From CAYMTV01 sp964393525 (lineage in GTDB: Bacteria; Patescibacteriota; Microgenomatia; Daviesbacterales; UBA10151): a stretch of 21,133 bases of DNA. The notes beneath the pieces were generated by a model, which was not told where the DNA came from, made no database searches, and saw only the letters and a list, made by a program, of their open reading frames with translations. Shown one piece after another: positions 1 to 6,672 of the stretch. The DNA is taken from positions 1 through 21,133 of the forward strand of contig CAYMTV010000018.1 of NCBI GenBank assembly GCA_964393525.1, read 5' to 3'. Every line of letters starts with the position of its first letter. Positions within the stretch are counted from its first letter, which is position 1. The position numbers were made by a program, and so were the translations under genes.

Positions 1-306
1 ACATCGGTGACTGTTTTAGGCAGCAGCAATAATGCCACCTGGAGTAGTTGTGGTTGCAATACTACTACAAATGTGACCATCAAAAATAATGCCCAAAACA
101 GTACCAACACTGCCAATGTTACCAAAAATTGGGGGAATAAGGTTAAAAATCAGACCAACAATACCAGTGTTGGAGGGGTAATTTTCTCCTGGGCCAGGAC
201 AGGCTTTAATAACTCAAGTGGTAACAATAACGGGAATAACAACATAACAACGGGTAACTCAAACTCAACCACTAATGTGACAGTTGGTGGAGGCTCAAAC
301 AACTGA
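1..306 (+). CDS. Asn-rich repeat surface protein, C-terminal fragment (5' end outside window)
   Basis: The reading frame is open from base 1 (Thr-Ser before the first GTG), so this is the 3' end of a longer gene; the GTG at 7 should not be taken as a start. The ~101 visible residues are very rich in Asn, Thr, Gly and Ser. They carry the repeat signature seen in the three minus-strand surface proteins: NNAQNST, then a stretch with QTNN, then SSGNNNGNNNITTGNS, ending in VTVGGGSNN. A CGC cysteine pair precedes the repeat, as in the 414-aa protein. There is no membrane anchor or sorting motif at the C-terminus. By comparison with its neighbours it is probably a secreted structural or adhesive protein, but its function is not known. 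It converges on the sortase operon and shares the terminator at 312-353. Confidence 0.8.
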   Translation, partial: TSVTVLGSSNNATWSSCGCNTTTNVTIKNNAQNSTNTANVTKNWGNKVKNQTNNTSVGGVIFSWARTGFNNSSGNNNGNNNITTGNSNSTTNVTVGGGSNN

Positions 307-311
307 GTGCA

Positions 312-353
312 AGAACCACCCTGCATTTTAAATATCAGGGTGGTTCTTTTTTT
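312..353 (+). terminator. Rho-independent terminator between convergent genes
   Basis: A perfect 12-bp stem (AGAACCACCCTG at 312-323 with CAGGGTGGTTCT at 336-347) and a 12-nt loop are followed by a T tract to 353 on the + strand. It lies five bases after the stop of the truncated repeat protein and just before the stop of the sortase gene on the other strand. On the minus strand a run of A precedes the stem and only two T follow it, so it should work mainly for the + strand gene. Confidence 0.92.
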
Positions 354-356
354 GAA

Positions 357-923
357 TTAAATTGGTCTGGCAAAAACCAGGAGCCTTTTGAAGGCTGTTC
401 CTATTGGTGTACAAGTTTGCAAGATTAATTGGTCTTTTTTTGTATCCTTAAGGTAACTAACATCCCAGGGCATAATCTCCTTTTTCTCAACTACCTTATA
501 TATATACTTTTTTTTATCTTTATTAATGATAACCTCATCTCCACTCTCAAGCTCCCCAAGCCTTAAAAAAATTGTGTTGTAGCGAGTAATATTAAATGGT
601 GAATCCGAGGAGTGGGCAAACAAAAATACAGTCCCTCCCTCTCCCGGAAGCTTGGTACCTTTGGCATGGGCTATACCCTTTTTTAAAACTTCTCTGTATT
701 CAGGCTGATTAAAGGGATCAACCTGAGCAAAAACTTCTGCCTGGGCGGAGATTTTGGGGATTGTTAAATAAAACCCATCGCCAACTTCAACTTTTATTTT
801 TGGCGGGTTTAAATAAAGATTTAAAAAGGGCAGGTAAATAAAACTCAGCAATAGAATACCTCCAACTATTAAAAAATTGCCTACTGCTGAGGCAATCTTC
901 TTTTTCTTCCTTTTAATGCTCAT
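357..923 (-). CDS. Class D/E-like sortase (LPXTG transpeptidase)
   Basis: This 188-aa membrane-anchored transpeptidase would cleave a C-terminal sorting signal and attach the protein to the cell surface. A basic N-terminus (KRKKKK) is followed by one membrane segment at about residues 13-34, and then the sortase beta-barrel. The catalytic triad is visible: His104 in FAHSS, Cys171 in LQTCTP and Arg180 in FKRLLVF. The LxTC context and short length fit small class D/E sortases; I cannot fix the subclass. The gene is the last of the surface operon and starts 11 nt after the stop of the MPVTG protein, its obvious substrate. The Shine-Dalgarno is weak, so translation may be coupled to the upstream gene. 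Confidence 0.93.
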   Translation of the reverse strand: MSIKRKKKKIASAVGNFLIVGGILLLSFIYLPFLNLYLNPPKIKVEVGDGFYLTIPKISAQAEVFAQVDPFNQPEYREVLKKGIAHAKGTKLPGEGGTVFLFAHSSDSPFNITRYNTIFLRLGELESGDEVIINKDKKKYIYKVVEKKEIMPWDVSYLKDTKKDQLILQTCTPIGTAFKRLLVFARPI

Positions 924-934
924 ATTCTTGAAGG

Positions 935-2176
935 TTAACCCGAAAGCATTATTTCGTTTAACCGCAGCGTATTATACCTAAAGCGCAAGGTATATGCAGG
1001 CTTTTGATAAGTTTTTCCAAATCTTAAATAAAGTCCTGCCATAAGCATTAGTAATCCAGCCAATGTAAGTCCCATCAAGACATTATTTCCTGTAACCGGC
1101 ATAACCGCACCTAAAACTTCCCCACCACCACCACCACCACCCGGGCCACCGGCTCCCCCTCCACCGTTTCCTCCACCGTCACCTTTTTTCTCCTCAGGTG
1201 GGCCAGGGGGAGGTGTAGGTGTTGGGGTTGGTGACGGACTGCCCGATGGCGACGGTGATGGACTGATAGAGGGGGAGGGGCTAACAGATGGAGAAGGGCT
1301 TGGCAGAGGACAACAAGGAATATCCACAACAGAAATATTTAACAAATTATCAATCAAAATCCGCAGCCAGATATTACCGGTTTTAATTGTTACATCCCCC
1401 CAATTGTTGCCATCTGCCTTATTGCCCCCGGTATTTAAATTAAGGCTTAAAACATTAGAAAGTAAGCTATTGTTTAAAACAACAACATTAGTATTATTGT
1501 TCACCGCCAGCAAAACATTATTGGTTGAATTTTGGGCATTATTTGCTACCTTAACCAAAACTCCCCCTCCACCACCTCCAGCAGGTGCGCTGACTTGTGA
1601 GATATTGGACTTATTTTTAACTTCAACACCCACATTGATATTGCCGGTTGAAATACTAGTACTTCCCCCGCTATTTCCACTGGCGCTGTTATTGCCCGTG
1701 TTAGCATTGATAGTAATGTTATTGGTAATAGTTGAGTTTTGGGTAACAGTAATTGTCGTGTTTGTGGTTGTATTGACGGAAACATTATTGGTAGTATTTT
1801 GACCATTTCCCGAAACTGTTACCGTTGTATTTCCCTGGGGACAGCAGGCAATATCCACCGAAGAGGTATTTAAATTATTGGTGGTGTTGGTTTGAGTCTG
1901 GCTGTCACCGGTAGTGACTGTTGTATTGCCGCCATTGTTGGAATCAGCAGAATTTCCTCCAGTGTTTGCGGTTGCATTAGTATTGTTTTCAACCTTGGCT
2001 TCATTTGTCTGGACAACTTCAGTTTGCCGGGTAATTGAGATATTAACTTCGTTTTTTGAATTATTACCGTTACCTTCAACTGAAATTTCATCAGCCAATG
2101 CAGGCCCAATTAACCCTGAACCAACCTGGGTAAATATGGCAATTAAAACAAGTAGATTTTTAAAACTTTTTTTCAT
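935..2176 (-). CDS. Sortase-anchored Asn-rich repeat surface protein (MPVTG)
   Basis: A 413-aa exported protein. It has a signal peptide (residues 1-28, cleavage probably after ALA) and three degenerate ~75-residue repeats. Each repeat starts with a GNGxNSxN / NAQNSTNN motif and ends in NTGGNxAxxNxGGxxxxxTG. Two vicinal Cys motifs follow repeats 1 and 3 (DIACCPQG, DIPCCPLP). Next come a Pro/Ser/Thr stalk (PSPSPS, PTPTPT), a Gly-rich linker, the sorting motif MPVTG at 359-363 and a membrane helix at about 366-384. An unusually long 29-residue basic tail ends the protein. A Shine-Dalgarno-like AAAAGG lies 8 nt before the ATG. It sits directly upstream of the sortase in the same operon. The architecture suggests a wall- or envelope-linked fibre or adhesin; the ligand is unknown. 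Confidence 0.88.
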   Translation of the reverse strand: MKKSFKNLLVLIAIFTQVGSGLIGPALADEISVEGNGNNSKNEVNISITRQTEVVQTNEAKVENNTNATANTGGNSADSNNGGNTTVTTGDSQTQTNTTNNLNTSSVDIACCPQGNTTVTVSGNGQNTTNNVSVNTTTNTTITVTQNSTITNNITINANTGNNSASGNSGGSTSISTGNINVGVEVKNKSNISQVSAPAGGGGGGVLVKVANNAQNSTNNVLLAVNNNTNVVVLNNSLLSNVLSLNLNTGGNKADGNNWGDVTIKTGNIWLRILIDNLLNISVVDIPCCPLPSPSPSVSPSPSISPSPSPSGSPSPTPTPTPPPGPPEEKKGDGGGNGGGGAGGPGGGGGGGEVLGAVMPVTGNNVLMGLTLAGLLMLMAGLYLRFGKTYQKPAYTLRFRYNTLRLNEIMLSG

Positions 2177-2262
2177 TGACTACGCCTTTTAGCGATTCTA
2201 AATTACTTACTTTAAAATCAGGACAGGGGCAGGTAAGAAAAACACAAAGGTTCGGGCAGAAG

Positions 2263-4581
2263 CTAAACTACTTTAGGCTTTCTTAAGAAAAACTTCCGGC
2301 TTTTAAATGCGGCAAGCCCCAAAAGAGGCGGCACAATTAATACTAACCAGGCCAGATTAATTTCAATAACCTTGCTCCTCTGGCCGCCTACTAACGAAAT
2401 ATCTGCAGAATTATCCCCTGCCTGGGTTTTGAACCCGGCGAAAGCTGCAAAGTTTTGAGTAAATACTCCGGCTATAGATCCTCCGTCAGATCCATTACCG
2501 CCCCCAAAACTTCCTGTGGTAACAGTCACGGTTGAACTTCCGGAAGACGCACTCGTACTACTACTTGGGGAAGGCGTAGTAGAAGATTGCGGCGCCGGGC
2601 TGTTTTGCGGATTTTGAGTTGTGGAGCCCTGAGGGAGAGGTGTGGGTGTTGGACTCCCCTGGGCAAGCTTGTCTTCTTTTTTATGACCGGGGGTAATAAA
2701 ATCCCCCATCCAGCTTCCAAAAACATTCACAACTGTCACCACAAGCTTACCCTTGCCTTTAATGTTGTTGTTTACAAAGTTTACTAAGTTGGCAATTATT
2801 TTGGCATCCCCGGTTTTGATGGTATTATTCCCGCCGTTATTGCCGTTTGAGGTATTACCTCCGGTATTGGCAGACAGTTTTAAATTATTTTCGATTTTGG
2901 CAGTATTGTTTTGGTTATTTGTATTATTGTTGGTAACATTGGCATTAGCATTGTTAGTAGAATTCTGTCCGTTACCGTTATTGGAAACAGTAATCTCACC
3001 GTTTTCATCTACTACAAACTCCGTTCCCTCAGACCCTGCCATATTTGAGCCTTCCGGTGCACCAATTAACTTTCCAATCCATTTACCTGCCTGATTAATA
3101 ATAACCAACCACATAGTCCCATCATTTTCGATATTGGAGTTGGCAACATTGATAACATTGGCATCGGTTGAGGCGCTTCCCGTTGTAACAGTCCCATTGC
3201 TGTTATTGTTACCATTGTTGGCATTGTTTCCGGTTTGGGCATCAAGTAAAAGATTGTTGCTGATTGAGGCATCGTTATTTTGGAAAGTGCTGTCGTTGTT
3301 GGTAGAGCTGGCGTTGGCGGTATTTTTGGAATTTTGGCCATTTTTTGAATTGCCGGCTTTAACATCTGAACCGGAGCAATTTGAGCTACAGTTATCCGAG
3401 GCAACTTCACTGTCCGGCAAAATTATATCCCCAACTAAGTTACCGAATATATTAACCACCCCAAATACAACATTTCCGGCAACGTTATTGTTGGCAAATG
3501 TCAAAACATTGGCCGAAACATTGGCACCATAGGTTGTAATCGTATTGTCACCGTTATTGTTTCCATTGGTTGTGTTGTTGCCGGAGTTTGCAGCAAGCGT
3601 CAGGTCGCTTCCCACCGAGGCGTCATTGTTTTGAAAATCACTATTGTTATTTACGATGTTTGAATTGGCACTGTTTTTGGAATTTTGACCATTTTTATTA
3701 TTTTCGGCTGTTGCATCCGCACCATTACAACCCTGGGTGCAGTTGTCATCAAATTTTAAGATAATATCACCGGTATGATCATCATTGACATTAAACTCGG
3801 AAACAGCTACCCCGTCAACATTTGTATTGACCGCTGTAATAACGGTTCCAGAGGTATTAGCCTGGCCGGAATTGATTGTTGAATCTCCATTATTATTGGC
3901 ATTTATCGAGTTGCTGCCGGTATCGGTCGATTGATTAGCACTTGAGGTCACCGCTGCTCCATTATTTTGGGTATTGGAGTTATTATGAACAATGGTCGCC
4001 GATCCATTGTTTGTCGAATCCTGACCGTTAGCCGAATTGACAACACTGGCTCCTCCACCTCCATTACTTACTGTTGCGCCCGAGGCGGCATTGGTGCTAC
4101 CAGTTGTAACAACTTTGGCAGTATTGGTTGCATCTCCACTGTTAATTGTTGTATCCCCGCTTTGGCCGTTTTGGGATTGTCCCCCGGTCTGATCTCCTGT
4201 TGCTGCCTGTGTTTGAGTGGAGGCTTCAGGAGCAAGAGTAGGTGTGGGAGTAGGTGTCGGTGTGGGAGTTGGATTTGGACTTGAGGTGTCGCCGGAAGAA
4301 GAAGGCTTTGGGGTTGGTGTAGGACTTGGAGTATTTAGGGTAGAATTGGGTGTTGGAATTGGCAAGGGTGTTGGTATAGGAAGGGGTGTAGGGATTGAAA
4401 TATTTGCGCTTGGGACCGGAGGCGGAGTTGGAATTACGGTATTATTTTCCGGAATTGGCAAGGGTGTTGGTACAGGAGGGGGAGTTGGCAGCTCCTCTGC
4501 AAAAGCAGGTACGGTTTTAACAAGCAGTAATGTCAGTATTGTTAGTATTGAAAGTGCTTTTTTAATTTTTTCTTTAAACAT
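2263..4581 (-). CDS. Large Asn-rich repeat surface protein with Pro-rich stalk and C-terminal membrane anchor
   Basis: The start at 4581 (772 aa) is preferred over an in-frame ATG 15 codons upstream. It has AAAGGGAG four bases before it and gives a proper signal peptide ending VPAFA. Residues ~30-120 are a Pro/Thr/Ser stalk (PTPPPVPTPLPIP, then a PTPTPT run). Four repeats of roughly 110 residues follow, each opening with NGQ(N/D)S(T/K)N and containing TFQNNDA/NTQNN and NGNNNGxNTITT-type blocks. Spacers between repeats carry a hydrophobic motif like VVNIFGNLVGDII. Two paired-Cys segments (CTQGC, CSSNC) precede repeats 2 and 3. A second Ser/Thr/Pro region leads to a membrane helix and a KSRKFFLRKPK tail. 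No LPXTG-like motif is present, so it is probably held by the membrane helix. Its G+C content is visibly higher than in the purine genes. Confidence 0.87.
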   Translation of the reverse strand: MFKEKIKKALSILTILTLLLVKTVPAFAEELPTPPPVPTPLPIPENNTVIPTPPPVPSANISIPTPLPIPTPLPIPTPNSTLNTPSPTPTPKPSSSGDTSSPNPTPTPTPTPTPTLAPEASTQTQAATGDQTGGQSQNGQSGDTTINSGDATNTAKVVTTGSTNAASGATVSNGGGGASVVNSANGQDSTNNGSATIVHNNSNTQNNGAAVTSSANQSTDTGSNSINANNNGDSTINSGQANTSGTVITAVNTNVDGVAVSEFNVNDDHTGDIILKFDDNCTQGCNGADATAENNKNGQNSKNSANSNIVNNNSDFQNNDASVGSDLTLAANSGNNTTNGNNNGDNTITTYGANVSANVLTFANNNVAGNVVFGVVNIFGNLVGDIILPDSEVASDNCSSNCSGSDVKAGNSKNGQNSKNTANASSTNNDSTFQNNDASISNNLLLDAQTGNNANNGNNNSNGTVTTGSASTDANVINVANSNIENDGTMWLVIINQAGKWIGKLIGAPEGSNMAGSEGTEFVVDENGEITVSNNGNGQNSTNNANANVTNNNTNNQNNTAKIENNLKLSANTGGNTSNGNNGGNNTIKTGDAKIIANLVNFVNNNIKGKGKLVVTVVNVFGSWMGDFITPGHKKEDKLAQGSPTPTPLPQGSTTQNPQNSPAPQSSTTPSPSSSTSASSGSSTVTVTTGSFGGGNGSDGGSIAGVFTQNFAAFAGFKTQAGDNSADISLVGGQRSKVIEINLAWLVLIVPPLLGLAAFKSRKFFLRKPKVV
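4355..4472. repeat. Direct repeat in the Pro-rich stalk coding region
   Basis: A 22-bp stretch beginning GGAATTGGCAAGG occurs identically at 4355-4376 and 4451-4472, 96 bp apart, and encodes the recurring PTPLPIP stalk. More diverged GGTGTTGG-type units lie between and beside the copies. This is a minisatellite-like region where stalk length could vary by slippage or recombination. Confidence 0.8.
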
Positions 4582-4600
4582 TTTTCTCCCTTTGATAACC

Positions 4601-4635
4601 GGATGCTGCTGCCGAAGTGCTAGCAAGCAGCATCC
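4601..4635 (-). other. Strong intercistronic hairpin between the two large surface genes
   Basis: GGATGCTGCT (4601-4610) and AGCAGCATCC (4626-4635) form a perfect 10-bp stem. Two more GC pairs can form inside it around a one-base bulge. It lies in the 67-nt gap between the stop of the 414-aa gene and the start of the 772-aa gene. No T tract follows on either strand, so it is not a standard terminator. An mRNA-stability or processing element that sets the ratio of the two proteins is a reasonable inference. Confidence 0.75.
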
Positions 4636-4648
4636 TGCTATCTTTAAA

Positions 4649-5893
4649 CTAAACTCCCACTCCTAAAACCCAAGCCCAAAATCCTGCCCAATTTATGGTG
4701 AAAGTAAAACTACCACCTGGACCGACCGGGATTGGAAAAGGTGAGGGTGCGGGTCCGCCGACTACGTTGACATTGCCAGAGTTAGTGACGCTATCAACTG
4801 TACTACTGTTACCAGTATGAATTGTCGGGTCGCCTGCGCCTCCAACATTATTGCCGTTTGAGGCATTATTGCCTGTATCAGCATTTACTACATCCAAATT
4901 CAGCAACCATGCTGCATTTGTCTGGAAGGCCAATTGTGTCCCAACTAAAGCTGCATTGATGGCATTGGTTGAGTCTTGAGCGTTACCGCCGACTTTGACA
5001 TCAACTTTACCTAACAAGCATCCACAATCCAAAGATGCCCAGTTGAAGTTAACAGCATTTAAGATGCTTTTATCTACTGTGGCATTGCCGGTTGTTATTG
5101 TGACGTCGCCTCCATTATTGCCATTGGCATTGTTACCTCCGGTTGAAGCATCAGCAACGACAATATTTAAGATATCAGCAAGGTTAGTCTGGTTGACAGT
5201 ATTGGTACTAACAACAGCAGCATTTAAGTTGTTGGTGCTGTTTTGACCATTTCCGGTAACGGTTAGATTCAAAGAACCACCCGCTCCACTACCAGGGCCA
5301 CCAATTTTGGCTGCATTTGAGTTAGCAACAGTTGTAACAGTTGCTGTTACATTGGCGCTGCCGGTTGAAACCGTGACAGATCCGCCGTTGTTACCATTAG
5401 CATTGTTATTGCCGGTGGTACTATTTACTGTAACTATATTGTCCACATGAGCTTTATTATTTTGGACAATAGTATTGTTTGAGACAATGGCTGCGCCAAC
5501 ATTGTTGGTTGAGTTTTGACCGTTGTTGCTAATAGTAACTGTGGTATTGCCATTAGCCGGGCAACAATCTACCGTTGCTACATTTTTATTCAAATTATTT
5601 GTAACGTTCACGGTATCTTTAGCATTGCCGGTTGTGACAGTCACATTTCCGCCATTGTTGCCATTAGCTGAGTTTCCACCAGTGTTGCTGGTTGAATTAA
5701 CAATATTAGTCACGTTAGCTGTGTTATTTTGGACAACAGCATTAGTGCTAACAACAGTTAAATTGGCTGTATTGGTGGTGTTTTGTGCATTGCCGTTAAT
5801 TGTAATTTCGGTTGCTGCAAAAGCCGGGGTGGCCAAGTTAAAAACTAAGGCACCGGTTGCAATTGCAGAAGCAATCCTTTTTTGAAAAGTCAT
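4649..5893 (-). CDS. Secreted Asn-rich repeat protein, first gene of the surface operon
   Basis: A 414-aa protein with a signal peptide (residues 1-27, TPAFA/AT). It carries four repeats of about 85-95 residues. Each runs GNxQ(N/D)(S/T)TN, then alternating hydrophobic/Asn segments with VQNN-type blocks, then TGGNxANGNNGGxVTVTTG. Paired cysteines lie between repeats 1 and 2 (VDCCPANG) and between 3 and 4 (LDCGCLLG). The C-terminus is a Pro/Gly segment followed by an aromatic, hydrophobic end (NWAGFWAWVLGVGV). There is no LPXTG motif and no basic tail. The start is well supported: a long Shine-Dalgarno (AAGGAAGGGGGTGA) lies nine bases before the ATG. Being first in the operon and lacking an anchor, it may be the main secreted or polymerising subunit; that role is inference. 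Confidence 0.88.
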   Translation of the reverse strand: MTFQKRIASAIATGALVFNLATPAFAATEITINGNAQNTTNTANLTVVSTNAVVQNNTANVTNIVNSTSNTGGNSANGNNGGNVTVTTGNAKDTVNVTNNLNKNVATVDCCPANGNTTVTISNNGQNSTNNVGAAIVSNNTIVQNNKAHVDNIVTVNSTTGNNNANGNNGGSVTVSTGSANVTATVTTVANSNAAKIGGPGSGAGGSLNLTVTGNGQNSTNNLNAAVVSTNTVNQTNLADILNIVVADASTGGNNANGNNGGDVTITTGNATVDKSILNAVNFNWASLDCGCLLGKVDVKVGGNAQDSTNAINAALVGTQLAFQTNAAWLLNLDVVNADTGNNASNGNNVGGAGDPTIHTGNSSTVDSVTNSGNVNVVGGPAPSPFPIPVGPGGSFTFTINWAGFWAWVLGVGV

Positions 5894-6088
5894 ATTATTT
5901 TCACCCCCTTCCTTTAGTGAAATTCGCTCGAAGCTTCGAGCGCACTTCTTTCGCCCGCCCTATGCGGGCCCGGTCCGTCTGCTTTTGGTCAAAATTTCAA
6001 CCAAAAAAACGGAGGCCCTTCCACCATTTAGGCATAAAAAATGCTAAATGATGAAATAGCCTCCGTTTGCGGTCGGACTATCTAATCT
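5894..6088 (-). promoter_or_regulatory. Highly structured 5' leader of the surface operon, probable attenuator or riboregulator
   Basis: Between the predicted transcription start (~6088) and the ATG at 5893 lie about 195 nt packed with hairpins, listed in transcript order. First is a terminator hairpin at 6007-6068. Second is TTTTGGT (6000-6006) with ACCAAAA (5983-5989), which uses the terminator's own T tract. Third is GCCCGC (5964-5969) with GCGGGC (5953-5958). Fourth is an 18-bp perfect palindrome CGCTCGAAGCTTCGAGCG at 5925-5942, just ahead of the Shine-Dalgarno. A small hairpin CCGCAAACGG at 6064-6073 shares its CGG side with the terminator stem and could compete with it. I do not recognise a named riboswitch class. 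Confidence 0.7.
6003..6068 (-). terminator. Intrinsic terminator inside the surface-operon leader
   Basis: On the minus strand a 10-bp outer stem (AAACGGAGGC, 6068-6059, with GCCTCCGTTT, 6016-6007) runs straight into seven T (complement of 6003-6009). An inner stem pairs CATTTAGCAT with ATGCCTAAATG (6025-6050), with one bulged base and a five-base loop. It lies about 20 nt after the predicted transcription start and well before the first gene, so it fits regulated premature termination better than the end of an upstream gene. Confidence 0.75.
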
Positions 6089-6095
6089 GATTTTG

Positions 6096-6124
6096 ATATT
6101 ATTTAATTTAGGCAGTTGTGTCAA
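6096..6124 (-). promoter_or_regulatory. Promoter of the surface operon
   Basis: On the minus strand TTGACA (6124-6119) and TAATAT (6101-6096) are separated by exactly 17 bp. This is a near-perfect housekeeping-sigma promoter with a predicted start near 6088. It is the only strong promoter seen upstream of the four-gene surface operon. Confidence 0.85.
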
Positions 6125-6138
6125 GTAGTTGTTTTTAT

Positions 6139-6157
6139 CACGCAGTGAAACTGCGTG
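6139..6157. promoter_or_regulatory. Perfect 8-3-8 palindrome upstream of the surface promoter
   Basis: CACGCAGT-GAA-ACTGCGTG is a perfect dyad whose near edge lies 14 bp upstream of the -35 box (about positions -50 to -70). That is where a dimeric activator would bind. It could also form an RNA hairpin, but no T tract follows on either strand, so an operator is the better guess. The bound protein is unknown. Confidence 0.5.
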
Positions 6158-6349
6158 TAACTTGCAGTTATGAGATTGGGGGGATTCTAAACCACAAGAC
6201 ATAATAGTATTAATTATTGAAGAAGTTTCTTCAGTAACCATTTATGGTAGGTTCTGATAATTAGAGACAAATAAAGATAAAGTAAGAAAAAGGTAATGCT
6301 AAAAGTACACTCTGATATAAATATAGTTTTATACTAACTTATGATAACT
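6158..6349. other. Intergenic stretch with no recognised gene
   Basis: This AT-rich segment lies between the palindrome and the DUF2292 gene. I see no supported coding region, RNA gene or clear hairpin terminator. A 65-codon minus-strand frame crosses 6044-6241 but overlaps the promoter and leader and is rejected. Confidence 0.5.
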
Positions 6350-6562
6350 TTAAGCTTTTATGGAAATATTAGAGGGTATTGGTTGCTTCGGTTGAGTCTG
6401 TTTTGAATTAGTCTTATTACTAACCTTATTAATAATTCTTTGGGTTATCTGAGTAATGCTACCTGCCTCAAAGTAGACCTCAACACTGCCGTAGATTTTA
6501 TTTTGCGAGGCTTTTGAGAGGATTTCTACCAGTTCTTCAACTACCTTCTTTTTATCATCCAT
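6350..6562 (-). CDS. DUF2292 (YezD-like) small protein
   Basis: A 70-aa cytosolic protein. The first ~25 residues are a charged helix (DDKKKVVEELVEILSKA). They are followed by the DUF2292 core NKIYGSVEVYFEAGSITQITQRIINKV, matching the family pattern of a YGSV strand, a glycine turn and a VxQI strand. A Ser/Gln/Pro/Lys-rich tail of about 20 residues is added. The family has no established function. There is no clear Shine-Dalgarno before the ATG. It is transcribed in the same direction as the surface operon but is separated from it by ~260 bp and that operon's own promoter. Confidence 0.75.
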   Translation of the reverse strand: MDDKKKVVEELVEILSKASQNKIYGSVEVYFEAGSITQITQRIINKVSNKTNSKQTQPKQPIPSNISIKA

Positions 6563-6672
6563 AATGGTTTTGGACGTTTTCTGAAAACCGTAATCTATTT
6601 AAATATTCCCTTGTGCAGAAAAGTCCAGTACAAGCTTTTATTTGTTTAAATAAGTTCCCGAGATTAAAAGCG

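Noticed and set aside
1111..2192. Several open frames on both strands over the 413-aa surface gene
   Set aside because: They are shadows of low-complexity Asn/Pro/Gly coding sequence; the true frame has a signal peptide, repeats and a sorting signal.
4582..4626. Upstream in-frame ATG adding 15 residues to the 772-aa protein
   Set aside because: The extra residues would lie inside the intercistronic hairpin, disrupt the signal-peptide start and lack a Shine-Dalgarno, whereas 4581 has a good one.
4217..4666. + strand frame encoding a Gly-Val repeat protein
   Set aside because: It is the reverse complement of the PTPTPT stalk of the 772-aa gene; its repetitiveness only mirrors the stalk.
2263..5893. 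Regularly spaced similar DNA blocks, considered as a CRISPR array
   Set aside because: The spacing is 200-330 bp, the copies are diverged and all lie in frame within repeat-protein genes; no cas gene is present.
5920..6090. c-di-GMP-I or another named riboswitch in the surface-operon leader
   Set aside because: A short CGCAAA/GGCUA resemblance exists, but the conserved core helices are not present in the transcribed part; left as an unclassified structured leader.
6044..6241. 65-codon minus-strand open frame
   Set aside because: It overlaps the surface-operon promoter, the palindrome and half of the leader terminator, has no ribosome-binding site and no family resemblance.
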